Shown here piece by piece: positions 41,993 through 51,675 of a DNA stretch of 64,000 nucleotides. The DNA comes from Acidobacteriota bacterium (GTDB taxonomy: Bacteria > Acidobacteriota > Blastocatellia > Pyrinomonadales > Pyrinomonadaceae). Location of the stretch: the NCBI GenBank assembly GCA_020199835.1, contig JAIVJV010000002.1:1-64000 (forward strand), read 5' to 3'. The notes beneath the pieces are model-generated. The model saw only the letters and a list, made by a program, of their open reading frames with translations. It searched no databases and had not been told where the DNA came from. The position numbers and the translations under genes are program-made. Numbering within the stretch: the stretch's first letter is position 1; the number at the start of each line of letters is the position of its first letter.

Positions 41993-43609
41993 TTACGGGA
42001 GCGCCGGCAGGCCCGGAGTCGAGCAACAAATTACGTGATGCTCATGCGGCTTGCCGGTCTTCGTGTTGCCGGAGTGCGGCACGCCCAGGTATGGGAACCG
42101 CTCAAGGTACGGCACGTCATTATTGGACACGGCATCTGACAGCATGTTATTCGGCGACACATTGAAGGCCGGCGTGAACGGAGTCCCGCCCGCGACGGCT
42201 CTCAGCTCAATGTCAACCACGTCGTCGAACACGCGCCGACCGTTCGGGAACCCGCCCGGGTCGTTGCCCAACAGCCCAAGCCTGCTTCGCGCCCCTGCCG
42301 GCGTCGGCGGGATGGCGACGTTTAGCCGCTGGTACTCGTGCGGCCGCCCGTCTGATAGGAAGGTGGTAAAGGTCGGCGCGCCCGGCACCGCGCCGGCAGG
42401 TATACCGGTCGCGAAGATCGCCACGAGGTCGGTGCGATTCGCCGGGGGCGCAGTGAACGCTGTGGCCGGCGTGATTGGGCCGCCCGAGCCGGGGACGTTG
42501 ATGCCGAACACCGCCGAAATCAGCCTGGCGAGTTGCGGGTCTAGGACAAACTGGGCGAACTGCGCGTCATTCTCTGGAGTCGAAGCGTTGAAAGCGTCTT
42601 TGAGCCGGAGCGGGATAATTACCTCGTTGACCAGCGGGTTGCCAAGCCGCGACACTTGGCGGTACGGGCCGGCATTGAGCGTGATGTCTCTGATGCCCCT
42701 GCCGATAGCAGGCCTGATGACTCGCGTTGTCTGGCGGCTGGCCGTCGCCCACACGCCGATTACCGCGTTAGGATCGGTAGGATTGGTGGGCGCTGAGTTG
42801 TTACGCGTCAGGACCTGAATCGGGACCTCGAACGCGATGGTGTTGACGTTGAAGCCCGAGGTGCCATCGACGCCGCCCGTTGGGCTGACGCCGCCACCGC
42901 GCAGTGCGAGCGTGTCAAAGATCGCTCCTACGTCAATATAGAAGCCCTCGTCGCGCTGTCCGGCGAAGACGCGAGCCCCGCTCTGCAAGCTGTACACCGC
43001 CGGCTGACCGAGCACTGCCTCGTAGTTGGGCGTGGTCCGCTCGCCGATGTTGCTCGGGGGCATGCGCAGGTCCCTCGCGAGGACGGTTCGGCCGAGCTTC
43101 CCGTTCGTCGGCCCCTGCACGACCCTCACCGTGTAGGTCTGGAACTCGTTGTAGTCCGGATCGTCGAGCGAGGTAATGAGCGGCTCGATCCCCCCGGTCC
43201 CGGCTGCTGCCTGGTTAGGCGCCGCCATGCCGAGTACGGAGTCGCCATTGACGAACTGGGTGGTGAAGGTGAATTGGTACGTGACGTCCTCGACGCCATC
43301 GCCCGTGTTGTCGATCTTGATTTCGTAGAGGACCGTCGGGTCGAACAGATAGAAGTGTGGTCCGCCCGAAGGCTCCTGGAACGGGATGAAGTTGGCGATG
43401 AGCGTGACGAACCCCTCGCGTCCTGGCTCGTAGCTTCGAAACGCGTAAACGTCGGTGTTGTCGGCCAGCGGGTCGGCAATGATCAGTGGCGCCTCGCGGT
43501 GGCTCGATGCCCTTACTTGCTGAATCTCTGGCCCGCTCGCGAGCAGCGCAGCCGCCATCGTCCCAAGTATCGCGACGGCAAGAAATTTTCTGACTAGTAT
43601 CCTTTGCAT
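41993..43609 (-). CDS. secreted DUF4331 family protein
   Basis: ATG 43609 is preferred over a longer upstream start: AAAGGA lies ahead and the product opens with a signal peptide (FLAVAILGTMAAALLASG). The mature protein begins with the family hallmark ASSHREAPLI followed by DPLADNTDVYAFRS, and the 538-residue length fits DUF4331. The C-terminal half has the other conserved blocks (LGNPLVNEVIIPL; GNDPGGFPNGRRVFDDVVDI; FPYLGVPHSG). The biochemical function of DUF4331 is unknown; members are exported and often sit with TPR proteins, as here. The end carries HHVICCST, a Cys pair near the terminus. Confidence 0.88.
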   Translation of the reverse strand: MQRILVRKFLAVAILGTMAAALLASGPEIQQVRASSHREAPLIIADPLADNTDVYAFRSYEPGREGFVTLIANFIPFQEPSGGPHFYLFDPTVLYEIKIDNTGDGVEDVTYQFTFTTQFVNGDSVLGMAAPNQAAAGTGGIEPLITSLDDPDYNEFQTYTVRVVQGPTNGKLGRTVLARDLRMPPSNIGERTTPNYEAVLGQPAVYSLQSGARVFAGQRDEGFYIDVGAIFDTLALRGGGVSPTGGVDGTSGFNVNTIAFEVPIQVLTRNNSAPTNPTDPNAVIGVWATASRQTTRVIRPAIGRGIRDITLNAGPYRQVSRLGNPLVNEVIIPLRLKDAFNASTPENDAQFAQFVLDPQLARLISAVFGINVPGSGGPITPATAFTAPPANRTDLVAIFATGIPAGAVPGAPTFTTFLSDGRPHEYQRLNVAIPPTPAGARSRLGLLGNDPGGFPNGRRVFDDVVDIELRAVAGGTPFTPAFNVSPNNMLSDAVSNNDVPYLERFPYLGVPHSGNTKTGKPHEHHVICCSTPGLPALP

Positions 43610-43749
43610 GTTCTGTCCTTTCGTCTGACTGGTGGGCTTTATTCCGCGCCCGATAAATTCATAAAACGTTCTAACTCTTTGCGCATCGCGGCGCGCGACG
43701 GGAGCGGCACTCACTCCCCTTTAACGCGCGCCGCGACCACGCAAATTCG

Positions 43750-44349
43750 CTACTCCGCATGCATGCGGCTGTTATGCGCACGCCGGCGGCGGCGCGCACC
43801 GGCGACAACGCCCACCAGCCCCGTGCCGAGCAAGACCATCGTCGCTGGCTCGGGAATCTCTGCCGCCTGGTTTACGCCGGAGCCTGAGATTTCGAGAGTG
43901 AAACTCCCGCCATTGAAGTTAAAGTCGGCGAAGGTGAGCGGCTGGCCGAACTGGTCTGTGGCGAAAAAGAATCCTTCACTCAAGTTCGCGCCAGGGAGCA
44001 ACGGCAGCGGTGTCACGCCGACGACATAATTGCCGGGCGATAAAAACAAATCGCCGAACCCATCCTCCAAGATCGCGAGGAACGGCGGGCCAATGCCGTC
44101 CTCGTCAATCGCGATATTGAGAGTGTCGCCCGCCGCGTCAAACAGCGAGAGGGCGAGATCGAAATCGGCCGTGCCGCGGACCAGCACCGAAGAGCTGTTA
44201 GTAACGGTGAAACCGAAGAGTTGAACGGGACTCCCGGGAGTCAATGTCCCAGTGAACGTGAAACTGTCCGCTCTGACATCGGGCGCGGCGACGAACACGA
44301 AAAGGACCACTGTGGCGAGCACGAGTCCGACTTTGCGAATGCAGATCAT
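43750..44349 (-). CDS. PEP-CTERM surface/exopolysaccharide-associated protein
   Basis: ATG 44349 follows AGGAGG; the longer start 36 bp upstream is rejected. The 199-residue product has a signal peptide (VGLVLATVVLFVFVAAP, then DVRA), a beta-rich middle of ~140 residues resembling bacterial pre-peptidase C-terminal-like folds (FDLALSLFDAAGDTLNIAID), and a classic sorting tail. That tail is PEP at IPEPATMVLLGTGL, a short hydrophobic helix, then RRRRR. Proteins with this tail are cleaved by an exosortase (EpsH type) and sent to the cell surface. No exosortase gene is in the window, so it must be elsewhere in the genome. Confidence 0.88.
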   Translation of the reverse strand: MICIRKVGLVLATVVLFVFVAAPDVRADSFTFTGTLTPGSPVQLFGFTVTNSSSVLVRGTADFDLALSLFDAAGDTLNIAIDEDGIGPPFLAILEDGFGDLFLSPGNYVVGVTPLPLLPGANLSEGFFFATDQFGQPLTFADFNFNGGSFTLEISGSGVNQAAEIPEPATMVLLGTGLVGVVAGARRRRRAHNSRMHAE

Positions 44350-44871
44350 TTGATTTTCCTCCTGTAGGTCAGCAATGCGGTTCATGCCAGCTTGAGTTCC
44401 TAATTCGTTCGAGCGCTAACTGCGGCGTAACCTCTGATTACTTGAAGTACGGTTGATGCGGTGCGCTCAGATTGCAGATTTACATAACGCCGGTGTCTAT
44501 ACGGCGGGCCTTACGAGAAGCTAAAACCGCAACTTGAAATTGATTGGGGGTAAGGTGTGCAAACCTACATGAAGGAGAAGTTTACGGGTAGTACGTTGTA
44601 GCACCATCGCTTGTAGTGACATGCGGAAGCGGTTGTCAGTAAATCCACTTACATTGTGTGAAGAATCAAGAGGTGGAGGCGAGGAGCGCTGCAGGCGACG
44701 TTATCTGTCGTGCCGTCAGCCTTGAAGCAGAGCGTGACGTACTACTGCGGCTGCAGAAATTAAGTTGGCCATCAGGCGTGCCTTGAAGCCTCAAAGGTTC
44801 TGACACTGACATCCGCCCGCATCATTGGGAAGAACCATCGTTTAGATTTCGGATCGGCTAGGAATGGTTTT
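44350..44871. other. intergenic region holding a decayed copy of a response-regulator 3' end
   Basis: 522 bp without an intact gene. Its main content is the repeat at 44590-44812, which resembles the tail and downstream sequence of the LuxR-type regulator at 46545. No promoter for the PEP-CTERM gene was identified by eye. Confidence 0.55.
44590..44812 (-). repeat. degenerate duplicate of the LuxR-type regulator 3' end
   Basis: Aligns with 46432-46662 (offset ~1842 bp), including the shared stretches CACCATCGC and GTAAATCCACTTACA and the region matching the end of the HTH gene (AGCCTTGAAGCAG). Small insertions and deletions destroy the reading frame. Confidence 0.75.
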
Positions 44872-46293
44872 TTAACTCGGTTTGATTCTTATTGTTGCGC
44901 TGTTGCTCATCTCGTTATGCGCGGAAACAGTTATGTTGCAAGTGCCGACGGCCAAACCAGTCGGCAATCGGAAAATCACCTGCGTAAACCCGAGAACGGG
45001 GATTAGACGAACATCCTCTGCCGGAAGATTGAAAGAATGACTCGCGCTGTCGATCAGTTTGACGATCACGGCGGAGGAGGGTTCACCCGGCAGCAACTGT
45101 AGATTCGTAACGAAAATTACCACACGCGTATTCGGATCAGAAACCAGATTCAGTGAGTTGGATCTGTTGACCACTGGGAACGGATCGCGCAGGAAAAGAA
45201 CTGCGTCGAAGGCCGCCGCTTGAGTTGCAGTTGGTCCATTTTCCTCCAGGATTAACCTGATAGTCCCGGGCGATGGCGTTGGTGCGGGGGTCGGCGTTGG
45301 TGTCGGTGTTGGAGTTGGTGAGGGCGTCGGTGTTGCCGAAAGCGCCTGCCAGTTCGGATAAACGTCGTCCGCCGCGTGGTTGGTGACGTTAGTTCGCGCG
45401 CTGCCGTCGGCGTTCATCACGTAAACGTCATTGTTAACGATCTGACCGCCGACCAGGTCGCCGCCCATGAATACGACCTTCGTCCCGTCCGGAGACCACG
45501 CCGCGGAGCTGTCTTCCTTCGAGCTGTTAGTAAGTCTTGTCTGGGCACCGCCGTCGGCGTTCATCACGTACACCTCATAATTGCCGTCCCGGTCGCTGGA
45601 GAATGCGAACTTCGTCCCATCGGGCGACCAGGCGGGGAAGGTATCGTCCGATGGGTTGTTCGAAAGATTAGTTTGGTTGCTGCCGTCCGCGTTCATCACG
45701 TGGACTTCGAAGTCGCCCGCGCGGTCGCTTGTGAATGCGATCTTGCTTCCATCAGGAGACCAGGTTGGGAAGTTGTCGTCCGCGGGGCTCTTAGAGAGAT
45801 TCGCCGGCCCGCTGCCGTCTGCGTTCATCACGTACACTTCCTCGTTGCCGTCACGATTAGTCGTGAACGCGATTTTTCTCCCGTCGTGGGACCACGCAGG
45901 GTCGAACTCGTCACTCGGAGTGTTGGTGAGTCGAATCTGACCGCCGCCATCGCCGTTCATCACGTAAATCTCATAATTGCCGTCCCGGTCGCTGACAAAC
46001 GCGATCTTCATTCCATCGGGCGACCACGCCGGATCGAAATCCGGTGCGCTGTTGCTGGTGAGCTTTGCGAGGGCACTTCCGTCGAGGGCTGTGACGTAAA
46101 TCTCATAATCGCCGTCGCGGTCACTGGCGAACGCGATTTTACCGTTCGCCGCCGGCGCGAGCGCGGAGGTGGCGGGTGGCCGAGCCGACATGCGCGAATC
46201 GGCGGCATTAAGCAAGGGAGCAGTCAGTTCGACCGTCACGGGAAATAGTGAGAACGCGATCATCATAAGTGTCGCAGTGGCTGATAATTTCAT
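44872..46293 (-). CDS. secreted PD40/TolB-like beta-propeller protein
   Basis: The 473-residue product has a signal peptide (TATLMMIAFSLFPVTVELTA) and about six to seven PD40 repeats of ~42 residues, each with KIAFxSDRDGxYEIYVMNAD then WSPDG. A Thr/Pro linker (TPTPSPTPTPTPTPTP) follows, then a ~110-residue C-terminal beta domain (IRLILEENGPTATQAAAFDA). The repeats make a TolB-like propeller for protein or ligand binding in the periplasm or outside; the repeat asparagine/aspartate turns suggest calcium-stabilised loops. The ATG 46293 has no clear ribosome-binding site. The gene sits between two copies of the neighbouring regulator's tail, so it may have been inserted there. Confidence 0.85.
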   Translation of the reverse strand: MKLSATATLMMIAFSLFPVTVELTAPLLNAADSRMSARPPATSALAPAANGKIAFASDRDGDYEIYVTALDGSALAKLTSNSAPDFDPAWSPDGMKIAFVSDRDGNYEIYVMNGDGGGQIRLTNTPSDEFDPAWSHDGRKIAFTTNRDGNEEVYVMNADGSGPANLSKSPADDNFPTWSPDGSKIAFTSDRAGDFEVHVMNADGSNQTNLSNNPSDDTFPAWSPDGTKFAFSSDRDGNYEVYVMNADGGAQTRLTNSSKEDSSAAWSPDGTKVVFMGGDLVGGQIVNNDVYVMNADGSARTNVTNHAADDVYPNWQALSATPTPSPTPTPTPTPTPAPTPSPGTIRLILEENGPTATQAAAFDAVLFLRDPFPVVNRSNSLNLVSDPNTRVVIFVTNLQLLPGEPSSAVIVKLIDSASHSFNLPAEDVRLIPVLGFTQVIFRLPTGLAVGTCNITVSAHNEMSNSATIRIKPS

Positions 46294-46431
46294 TATGTTT
46301 CGCTAACTGGTTATTAAACGAAATAGAGCTGGCAACTCTACAAACCTCGGACGACGAGACGGTAAAATTGACCGATGAAAATTAGACGCGGGGAAGGTAA
46401 GTAACAGTAATCGACTTGGAAATTTGCGAAT

Positions 46432-46662
46432 AGTAGGTTAGGGCACCATCGCCTGTAGTGAAATGCCGATACGTTTGTCGGTAAATCCACTTACACTGTA
46501 TGTGAAGAATTAAGGAGGCAAAGGCGAGAAGCCGCCAGGCAAAGTTATTCTTCTTGCAGCCAGCCTTGAAGCAGCGCGTAGCGTACTACTTCAGCGCGGC
46601 TGCGAAAATTTAGCTTTCCCATCAGACGCACCTTATAGGTCTCAACAGTCCTGACGCTGAGG
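46432..46662 (-). repeat. intact partner of the duplicated regulator tail
   Basis: This copy covers the last ~120 bp of the LuxR-type regulator and ~110 bp downstream. Its degenerate partner is 44590-44812, on the other side of the PD40 gene. Confidence 0.75.
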
Positions 46663-47198
46663 TCAAGTCGGAAGGCAATTTCCTTGTTGGAGTAACCGCG
46701 AGCGAGGAGGCGTAGTACCTCAGTCTCACGCTCGCTCAAATCGCCGGGCGCTGGTCCCTCTTCGGATCTTTGCTTGCGGACATAACCGCCCAACAGCCCA
46801 CTTGCCATTGTCGGATCCAGGTAAGTACCCCCGGCGGCTACCGCGCGAATGGCCTGGACCAGTTCCTGAACAGCTGCCCGCTTGAGCACATAACCTGATG
46901 CTCCTGCTTTGAGCAACTGTCGCAGGTAGCCTTGGTCACTATGTACGGTGAGGGCCAGAACTTTCGTTTGAGGACAATCCCGCTTCAGCCACTCTGTCGC
47001 CTTGGCGCCATTCAAATCGGGCATCGAGATGTCCATCAGGACCACGTCGGGCTTGAGAGCTTTCGCTTCGAGCCAGGCTGTTCTCCCATTGTCTGTCTCA
47101 CCTATGACCGTCATGTCGGGCTGAGTGTTGATGAGCGACTTCAACCCTTCACGAAGGATTGCATGGTCGTCGGCCAAGAAAATACGCAACTTATTCAA
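46545..47198 (-). CDS. NarL/FixJ-type response regulator
   Basis: TTG 47198 with AGGAGGAG 5 nt ahead is chosen; it overlaps the kinase stop by 8 bp, which indicates coupling, and the product then starts directly at LNKLRIFLADDHAILREGL. Of 217 residues, ~4-120 are the receiver with DD, phospho-acceptor Asp in VVLMDISMPDLNG and Lys in VLKRAA. Residues ~150-212 are a LuxR-type HTH (LSERETEVLRLLARGYSNKE, then IAFRLDLSVRTVETYK). It binds DNA when phosphorylated by the kinase encoded just upstream. Its 3' end is duplicated at 44590-44812. Confidence 0.92.
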   Translation of the reverse strand: MNKLRIFLADDHAILREGLKSLINTQPDMTVIGETDNGRTAWLEAKALKPDVVLMDISMPDLNGAKATEWLKRDCPQTKVLALTVHSDQGYLRQLLKAGASGYVLKRAAVQELVQAIRAVAAGGTYLDPTMASGLLGGYVRKQRSEEGPAPGDLSERETEVLRLLARGYSNKEIAFRLDLSVRTVETYKVRLMGKLNFRSRAEVVRYALLQGWLQEE

Positions 47199-49659
47199 AG
47201 CGCTCCTCCTTTTTGTCCGCAAGCGCGCTGGGAATCCGCACAAAAATTGTCGTGCCCGCGCCGGGAGTCGATTCGATGTTGAATGTGCCCCCGACCAGCG
47301 TCGCCCGCTCTCGCATGCCCATCAACCCCAAATTTCGGCCCCCCTCGTTCGCTGTGTGCGCGGCTTCGACATCAAACCCGCAACCGTCATCTTCAACGAC
47401 GGCGGAAACCTGCCCGTCCCAGCGCTCCAGGATGAGGCTGACGCAAGTCGCGCCGGCATGTTTGATAATATTGGTGAGCGCTTCTTGCACGATCCGGTAA
47501 ATGGCAGTTTCTACCTGGGGCGCAAGACGTTCTTCATCGAAGCCTGTACTGTGGAACTCAACCGGCATATGCGAAAGCTCTGACCACTTCGCTACGTAGT
47601 TGCTCAGCGCGGTACTCAAACCCAGGTCGTCTAACGCAGTCGGACGTAACTCCCAGGACAGTCGCTCCACCTCCCGCGCGAGTTGATCGGTCACCTCTTC
47701 TAACTGTCGGAAGCGTTTATCAGCCGTCGGATCCAGCGGGGGGAGTTCTTTCAATGAATTTGTCAGTAGCCCGATGGCCGCGAGGTGTTGCCCAATCTGA
47801 TCGTGTAATTCCCGCGAAATGCGGCGGCGCTCATCCTCTTGAACGGTGACAATTTGCTGTAGCAACTCCCGGCGCGCTTCTTCCGTCTCGGCGCGCTCGC
47901 GGATTTCAGCCTGCAGGGTTGTATTGAGGTCCAACAGCTCGGCGGTCCGCTCCAACACCTTCCTCTCCAGGTCGTCGTGTGCCTTGAGGAGCGCCGCCTG
48001 CGCCTGTTTGCGCTCGGCGATGTCGCGGATCGTGGTAGTGATATAGGCGCGCCCTCCGATGATTGAGGTAGAAACTGAGGCTTCGACATTGATCAGTGTC
48101 CCATCTTGCCGTTGGCCCTGGAACTCGTAAACCGAGGTGGTGAGTTCGCCGCGTGCACGCCGCCGACCAAATTCCAGCATCCGTTCCCTGTCCGAGGGCG
48201 CGATGACGACCGACACATGCCGCCCTACTAACTGTGCGGGGGCGGCGTAGCCGAACAAGTCTGCATATGCCTGATTAACATAAACGATCTGTTCATTGTC
48301 TTCGACAAGAATTCCGTCGCGTGACGCGGCGAAGATCACACGCAACCACTCCTCGCTCTTGCGCAACGCTGCTTCAGCCTGCTGGCGTTCGATGGCGAGG
48401 GCTGCCGTGCGTGCGAGGATTTCCACTACCTGCCTTTCCAACTTCGTAGGCTCGCGGCATTCGCGGAAGTAAGTCCCGAAGGTGCCCAGCACACGCCCGT
48501 CACGGGCGGTGATCGGCTTGGTCCAGGCAGCCCGGAGACCCAGAGCCAACGGCAGGTGTTTGAGATTACGCCATTTAGGATCTGCGGCGATGTCGGGCGT
48601 GATGATGACCGTTCCGCGCGCCGCTGCTGCGCTGCAAGTGCCCACATCGGGATCAGCTTTAAGACCGTCAACCGCACTTATATAGTCCTCCGGCAGGCTC
48701 GGCGTAGCGCCGTTGCGTAAGAGGCCTTGCTCGTCCAGCAGTAGGATGGAGGCGACGGCCCGTCCTTCGCCGTGTCGCTCGACGATCAGCGCCAGGTAAG
48801 TTAGCACTTCAGCGAGGGGCGCCCCGCTGACCACCATCTCCAGCGCTTGTTTTTGTGTGTCAAGCAGCGTCACCGTGCGTTTGCGCTCAGTGATGTCGCG
48901 GACGACTATCTGCACCGCCGGCCTGTCCTGATAAACGTAGGTGACCGAGGTCATCTCCCCGAAGACTTCCGTGTGATCCAACCGGATAAACTTCATCACC
49001 ACGGGCGGAACCTTCTCGCCAACTATCTTCGGGATCCGCGCGACGACCTCGTGGTAGTCGGGATGCAGGAAATCCGCGATGCGCCTTCCAAGGATCTGTT
49101 CGGGACCCTCAGCGCCGAGAAGTTTCGTGCCCGAAGTGTTGATGAAGACGACACGATCTTCAGCGTAAACCGCGATTGCATCGGGGGAGAGTTCTACGAG
49201 TCTTTGGTACCGAGCTTCGCTCTCTTTGAGCGCATCTTCCGCAGCTTTTCGCTTCGTGATGTCGTGCGTGAAGCAGCGCGTGTGGACGAACCTCTCGCCC
49301 TCCCACATCACGTTGGAATTAATGAGTACGTGCTTGACAGAGCCGTCTTTACATACCACGCGCGCCTCATGGTCGTGGAGCGTCTCCTTGTTCGTGAGCC
49401 GCCGCAGTATGTCCTCGATTACATCCTGGTCGGCGTGGAAGTTTGCAATGTGCCACCCGATGTACTCTTCGCGGGAATAGCCGAGCATGTCCAGCTCGCA
49501 CTGGTTGGCCCACAGGATGATCCCATCCGGCCCAACGCAGTGGAGACCAACAGAAGCGTTCTCGATGAAGTCGGCGAGCTCTCGCTCACGTCCGCGTAAA
49601 TCTTCAGGTGTGCCTGGTTCGGCAGCCGCCATAGCCGCTTGGCGAGGGTGGTTAGACAT
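47191..49659 (-). CDS. NarX-type histidine kinase with PAS-PAS-GAF-PAS sensors
   Basis: ATG 49659 (MSNHPRQAAMAAA) is favoured over a TTG 51 bp upstream; no strong ribosome-binding site is seen. In order: PAS/PAC ~25-145 (NASVGLHCVGPDGIILWANQ), PAS ~150-265 (LVELSPDAIAVYAEDRVVFI), GAF ~275-435 (GEGRAVASILLLDEQGLLRN), PAS ~440-565 and a coiled coil. The HisKA_3 H box is RRRISRELHDQIGQHLAAIG, and the HATPase domain has NIIKHAG, VEDDGCGFD and GLMGMRERA. No membrane segment is present, so it senses a cytoplasmic or diffusible signal, perhaps redox or a small molecule through PAS. Its stop overlaps the partner regulator. Confidence 0.92.
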   Translation of the reverse strand: MSNHPRQAAMAAAEPGTPEDLRGRERELADFIENASVGLHCVGPDGIILWANQCELDMLGYSREEYIGWHIANFHADQDVIEDILRRLTNKETLHDHEARVVCKDGSVKHVLINSNVMWEGERFVHTRCFTHDITKRKAAEDALKESEARYQRLVELSPDAIAVYAEDRVVFINTSGTKLLGAEGPEQILGRRIADFLHPDYHEVVARIPKIVGEKVPPVVMKFIRLDHTEVFGEMTSVTYVYQDRPAVQIVVRDITERKRTVTLLDTQKQALEMVVSGAPLAEVLTYLALIVERHGEGRAVASILLLDEQGLLRNGATPSLPEDYISAVDGLKADPDVGTCSAAAARGTVIITPDIAADPKWRNLKHLPLALGLRAAWTKPITARDGRVLGTFGTYFRECREPTKLERQVVEILARTAALAIERQQAEAALRKSEEWLRVIFAASRDGILVEDNEQIVYVNQAYADLFGYAAPAQLVGRHVSVVIAPSDRERMLEFGRRRARGELTTSVYEFQGQRQDGTLINVEASVSTSIIGGRAYITTTIRDIAERKQAQAALLKAHDDLERKVLERTAELLDLNTTLQAEIRERAETEEARRELLQQIVTVQEDERRRISRELHDQIGQHLAAIGLLTNSLKELPPLDPTADKRFRQLEEVTDQLAREVERLSWELRPTALDDLGLSTALSNYVAKWSELSHMPVEFHSTGFDEERLAPQVETAIYRIVQEALTNIIKHAGATCVSLILERWDGQVSAVVEDDGCGFDVEAAHTANEGGRNLGLMGMRERATLVGGTFNIESTPGAGTTIFVRIPSALADKKEERFE

Positions 49660-50206
49660 CGTATGTTTTCGGCGCCATGCTGGCAGGAAAGAGCCTACTC
49701 CCAGGTTCAAAACTCACGCGGGTCTGCGGAGAATTCTCCCGCATTGTAGAAGTTGGCAGTTCTGGGGGCTTCCGGCGATACAGTCCTATTGAGACTCAGA
49801 ATAATTCAGAATCTATTTTCACGCTACCATCCCATAGCTTCGTTCGCAGCAATCAGGAAGCGTAGTCGAGATCAAAGGTAGTCATAGGATAGGCACGAGC
49901 CTAGATTTCACAATTTGTAGGGTGACAGCTTCACTTTTTGTGAAGTATAGAAAGGCGCTCACGTTATCAAGTACTTTGTATGTTTCCAACTATGCATCAC
50001 CGCCACTCGAGCCTGTAGCCACAAACTCCACGACTTTGCACACCTACATACATGGCGTACACTCATACCGTATTTTAGATAACCCGGGCGTCACGGCCTT
50101 ACGTTCTTTTGAGAATTCAACACTCGTCATCGGGATCTGCTTAGCACCACCTCCTTCTGCGTTTGCTGTGTTCACCACATGCGCTGAGCATTAAGGAGCA
50201 TGTCCG
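49660..50206. other. divergent intergenic region between kinase and Crp/Fnr genes
   Basis: 547 bp. Inverted repeats TAGGC-ACGA-GCCTA (49890-49903) and CTTCAC-TTTTT-GTGAAG (49929-49945) lie centrally and could be operators or stem-loops. A plus-strand ORF at 49922-50194 has no ribosome-binding site or family resemblance and is not called. Confidence 0.5.
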
Positions 50207-50899
50207 ATGGATGAGAAATCCCCGCTTTTAAAAAACAATAGAATACTTAATAGTCTCTCCGATGGAGAGTACCAGAGACTCGCGCCTCATCTCGAGAAAG
50301 TCGATCTGCGGCACGCCGAGGTTCTGTATCAACAGGATGGACCGGTGCAGTATTGCTATTTTCCTTCCAACGCGCTGATATCGCTACTTACGCAAATGTC
50401 GAACGGCTCAGTCATAGAGGTGGGCCTAATCGGTAACGACGGCATGTCAGGAATTGCCGCGCTGATGGGAAAGGAAACTTCGCCCGAGCGGGCCATCGTG
50501 CAGGTACCGAACGGGGGCTTCCGTCTCAGATTCAGTGTTGTCAAAGAAGAGTTCGGACGCGGAGGAGAATTGCAGCACCTCCTCCTGGCTTATGCCCGAA
50601 GGTTTATGAGACAGGTTGCCCAGACCGCAGCCTGTAACGCCAGCCACACTACTGAAGAACGACTATCTCGATGGCTACTGATGTGTCAGGATCGCGTTAA
50701 TTGTGATGAGCTGAAACTGACGCAGGAGTTTATCGCAGAGATGCTGGGCACGCGGCGTGCAACTGTGAGCGTGGCAGCGATGGTCTTACAGACTGATGGT
50801 TACATTAAATACAACCGCGGTCATATTAAGATTGTCGATCGACCAGGCCTGCAGTCGTTCACCTGTGAGTGTTATCAGGCACTGAGGGATTCAGAGTAG
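50207..50899 (+). CDS. Crp/Fnr-family transcription regulator
   Basis: AAGGAG lies ~10 nt before ATG 50207. Of 230 residues, ~10-130 form a cyclic-nucleotide-binding-type beta barrel ([40 protein letters not shown]), and ~140-215 a winged HTH ([36 protein letters not shown]). The barrel has the short form seen in many uncharacterised Fnr-like regulators and lacks the Fnr N-terminal cysteine cluster, so the ligand is unknown. The divergent gene is a PAS kinase; the next gene is Fur-like. Confidence 0.9.
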   Translation: MDEKSPLLKNNRILNSLSDGEYQRLAPHLEKVDLRHAEVLYQQDGPVQYCYFPSNALISLLTQMSNGSVIEVGLIGNDGMSGIAALMGKETSPERAIVQVPNGGFRLRFSVVKEEFGRGGELQHLLLAYARRFMRQVAQTAACNASHTTEERLSRWLLMCQDRVNCDELKLTQEFIAEMLGTRRATVSVAAMVLQTDGYIKYNRGHIKIVDRPGLQSFTCECYQALRDSE

Positions 50900-50970
50900 G
50901 TAAGACTGAGCTCCCGAACTTAGCGCAACTCTTTCCGCCTCCTGCCTCGAATGCTAAAATCTCCTTACGC

Positions 50971-51459
50971 ATGACGACCGCAGAAGAACCACGAACTGAA
51001 GAGCAGGAAGTCTTTCTCAAACACATTCAGAGGAAAGGGCTGAAGCGTACCTCGCAGCGTGACCTCATACTCGACGTCTTCCTCCGCACCGAGGATCATC
51101 TTTCGAATGAAGATCTCTATCAGCTTGTGAAAAAAGAAGACCCGACCGTAGGGCAAACGACCGTTTATCGCACGCTCAAAATCCTTACCGAAGCCGGACT
51201 CGCACGCGAAGTGCGCTTCGGCGACGGACGCACGCACTACGAGCACAACTACAAACATCAACATCACGATCACATGATCTGTTCGGAGTGCGGCAAGATC
51301 ATCGAGTTTTTCTCTGCTGAGCTCGAAGCGTTGCAGGACGAAATGGCCGCGAAACACGAGTTCGAGATCACGCAACACCTTCTCCGCATCATCGGCCGCT
51401 GCTCAGAATGCCGGCAAGCAGAAAAACAGAACGCCGCAAACTCCAGCGCCAGCCCGTGA
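50971..51459 (+). CDS. fur: Fur-family metalloregulator
   Basis: ATG 50971 is chosen over a start overlapping the previous gene. The 162-residue protein has the Fur winged helix ([40 protein letters not shown]) and a C-terminal dimerisation domain with the His-rich regulatory site ([18 protein letters not shown]) and a second CxxC (CSECR), so the structural zinc site is complete. Family function is iron-responsive (or another metal or peroxide) repression. The sequence fits Fur better than PerR or Zur, but metal choice cannot be fixed from motifs. No Shine-Dalgarno is apparent. Confidence 0.88.
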   Translation: MTTAEEPRTEEQEVFLKHIQRKGLKRTSQRDLILDVFLRTEDHLSNEDLYQLVKKEDPTVGQTTVYRTLKILTEAGLAREVRFGDGRTHYEHNYKHQHHDHMICSECGKIIEFFSAELEALQDEMAAKHEFEITQHLLRIIGRCSECRQAEKQNAANSSASP

Positions 51460-51675
51460 AGTCGAACCAGGAGCGTAGCCCCAAGTTTATAGTGGTGATC
51501 GACCGGCGCGGCGGAGCCGCGCCTCACATCCGGCGGCATAGCCGCGAGGCTGGTGCAGTAATGACTTTTTGTCGCAAAACGCCTCCCGGGCGAAACTTCC
51601 CGGCCAGCCCGAGTCGCTTTTGAAACATCACACAGACTAAACTGTCCCAGATCATTATCTTTGTGGGAGGGTGAA

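Noticed and set aside
49922-50194. 90-residue plus-strand ORF before the Crp/Fnr gene
   Set aside because: No ribosome-binding site, no motif, and it covers inverted repeats typical of a regulatory region.
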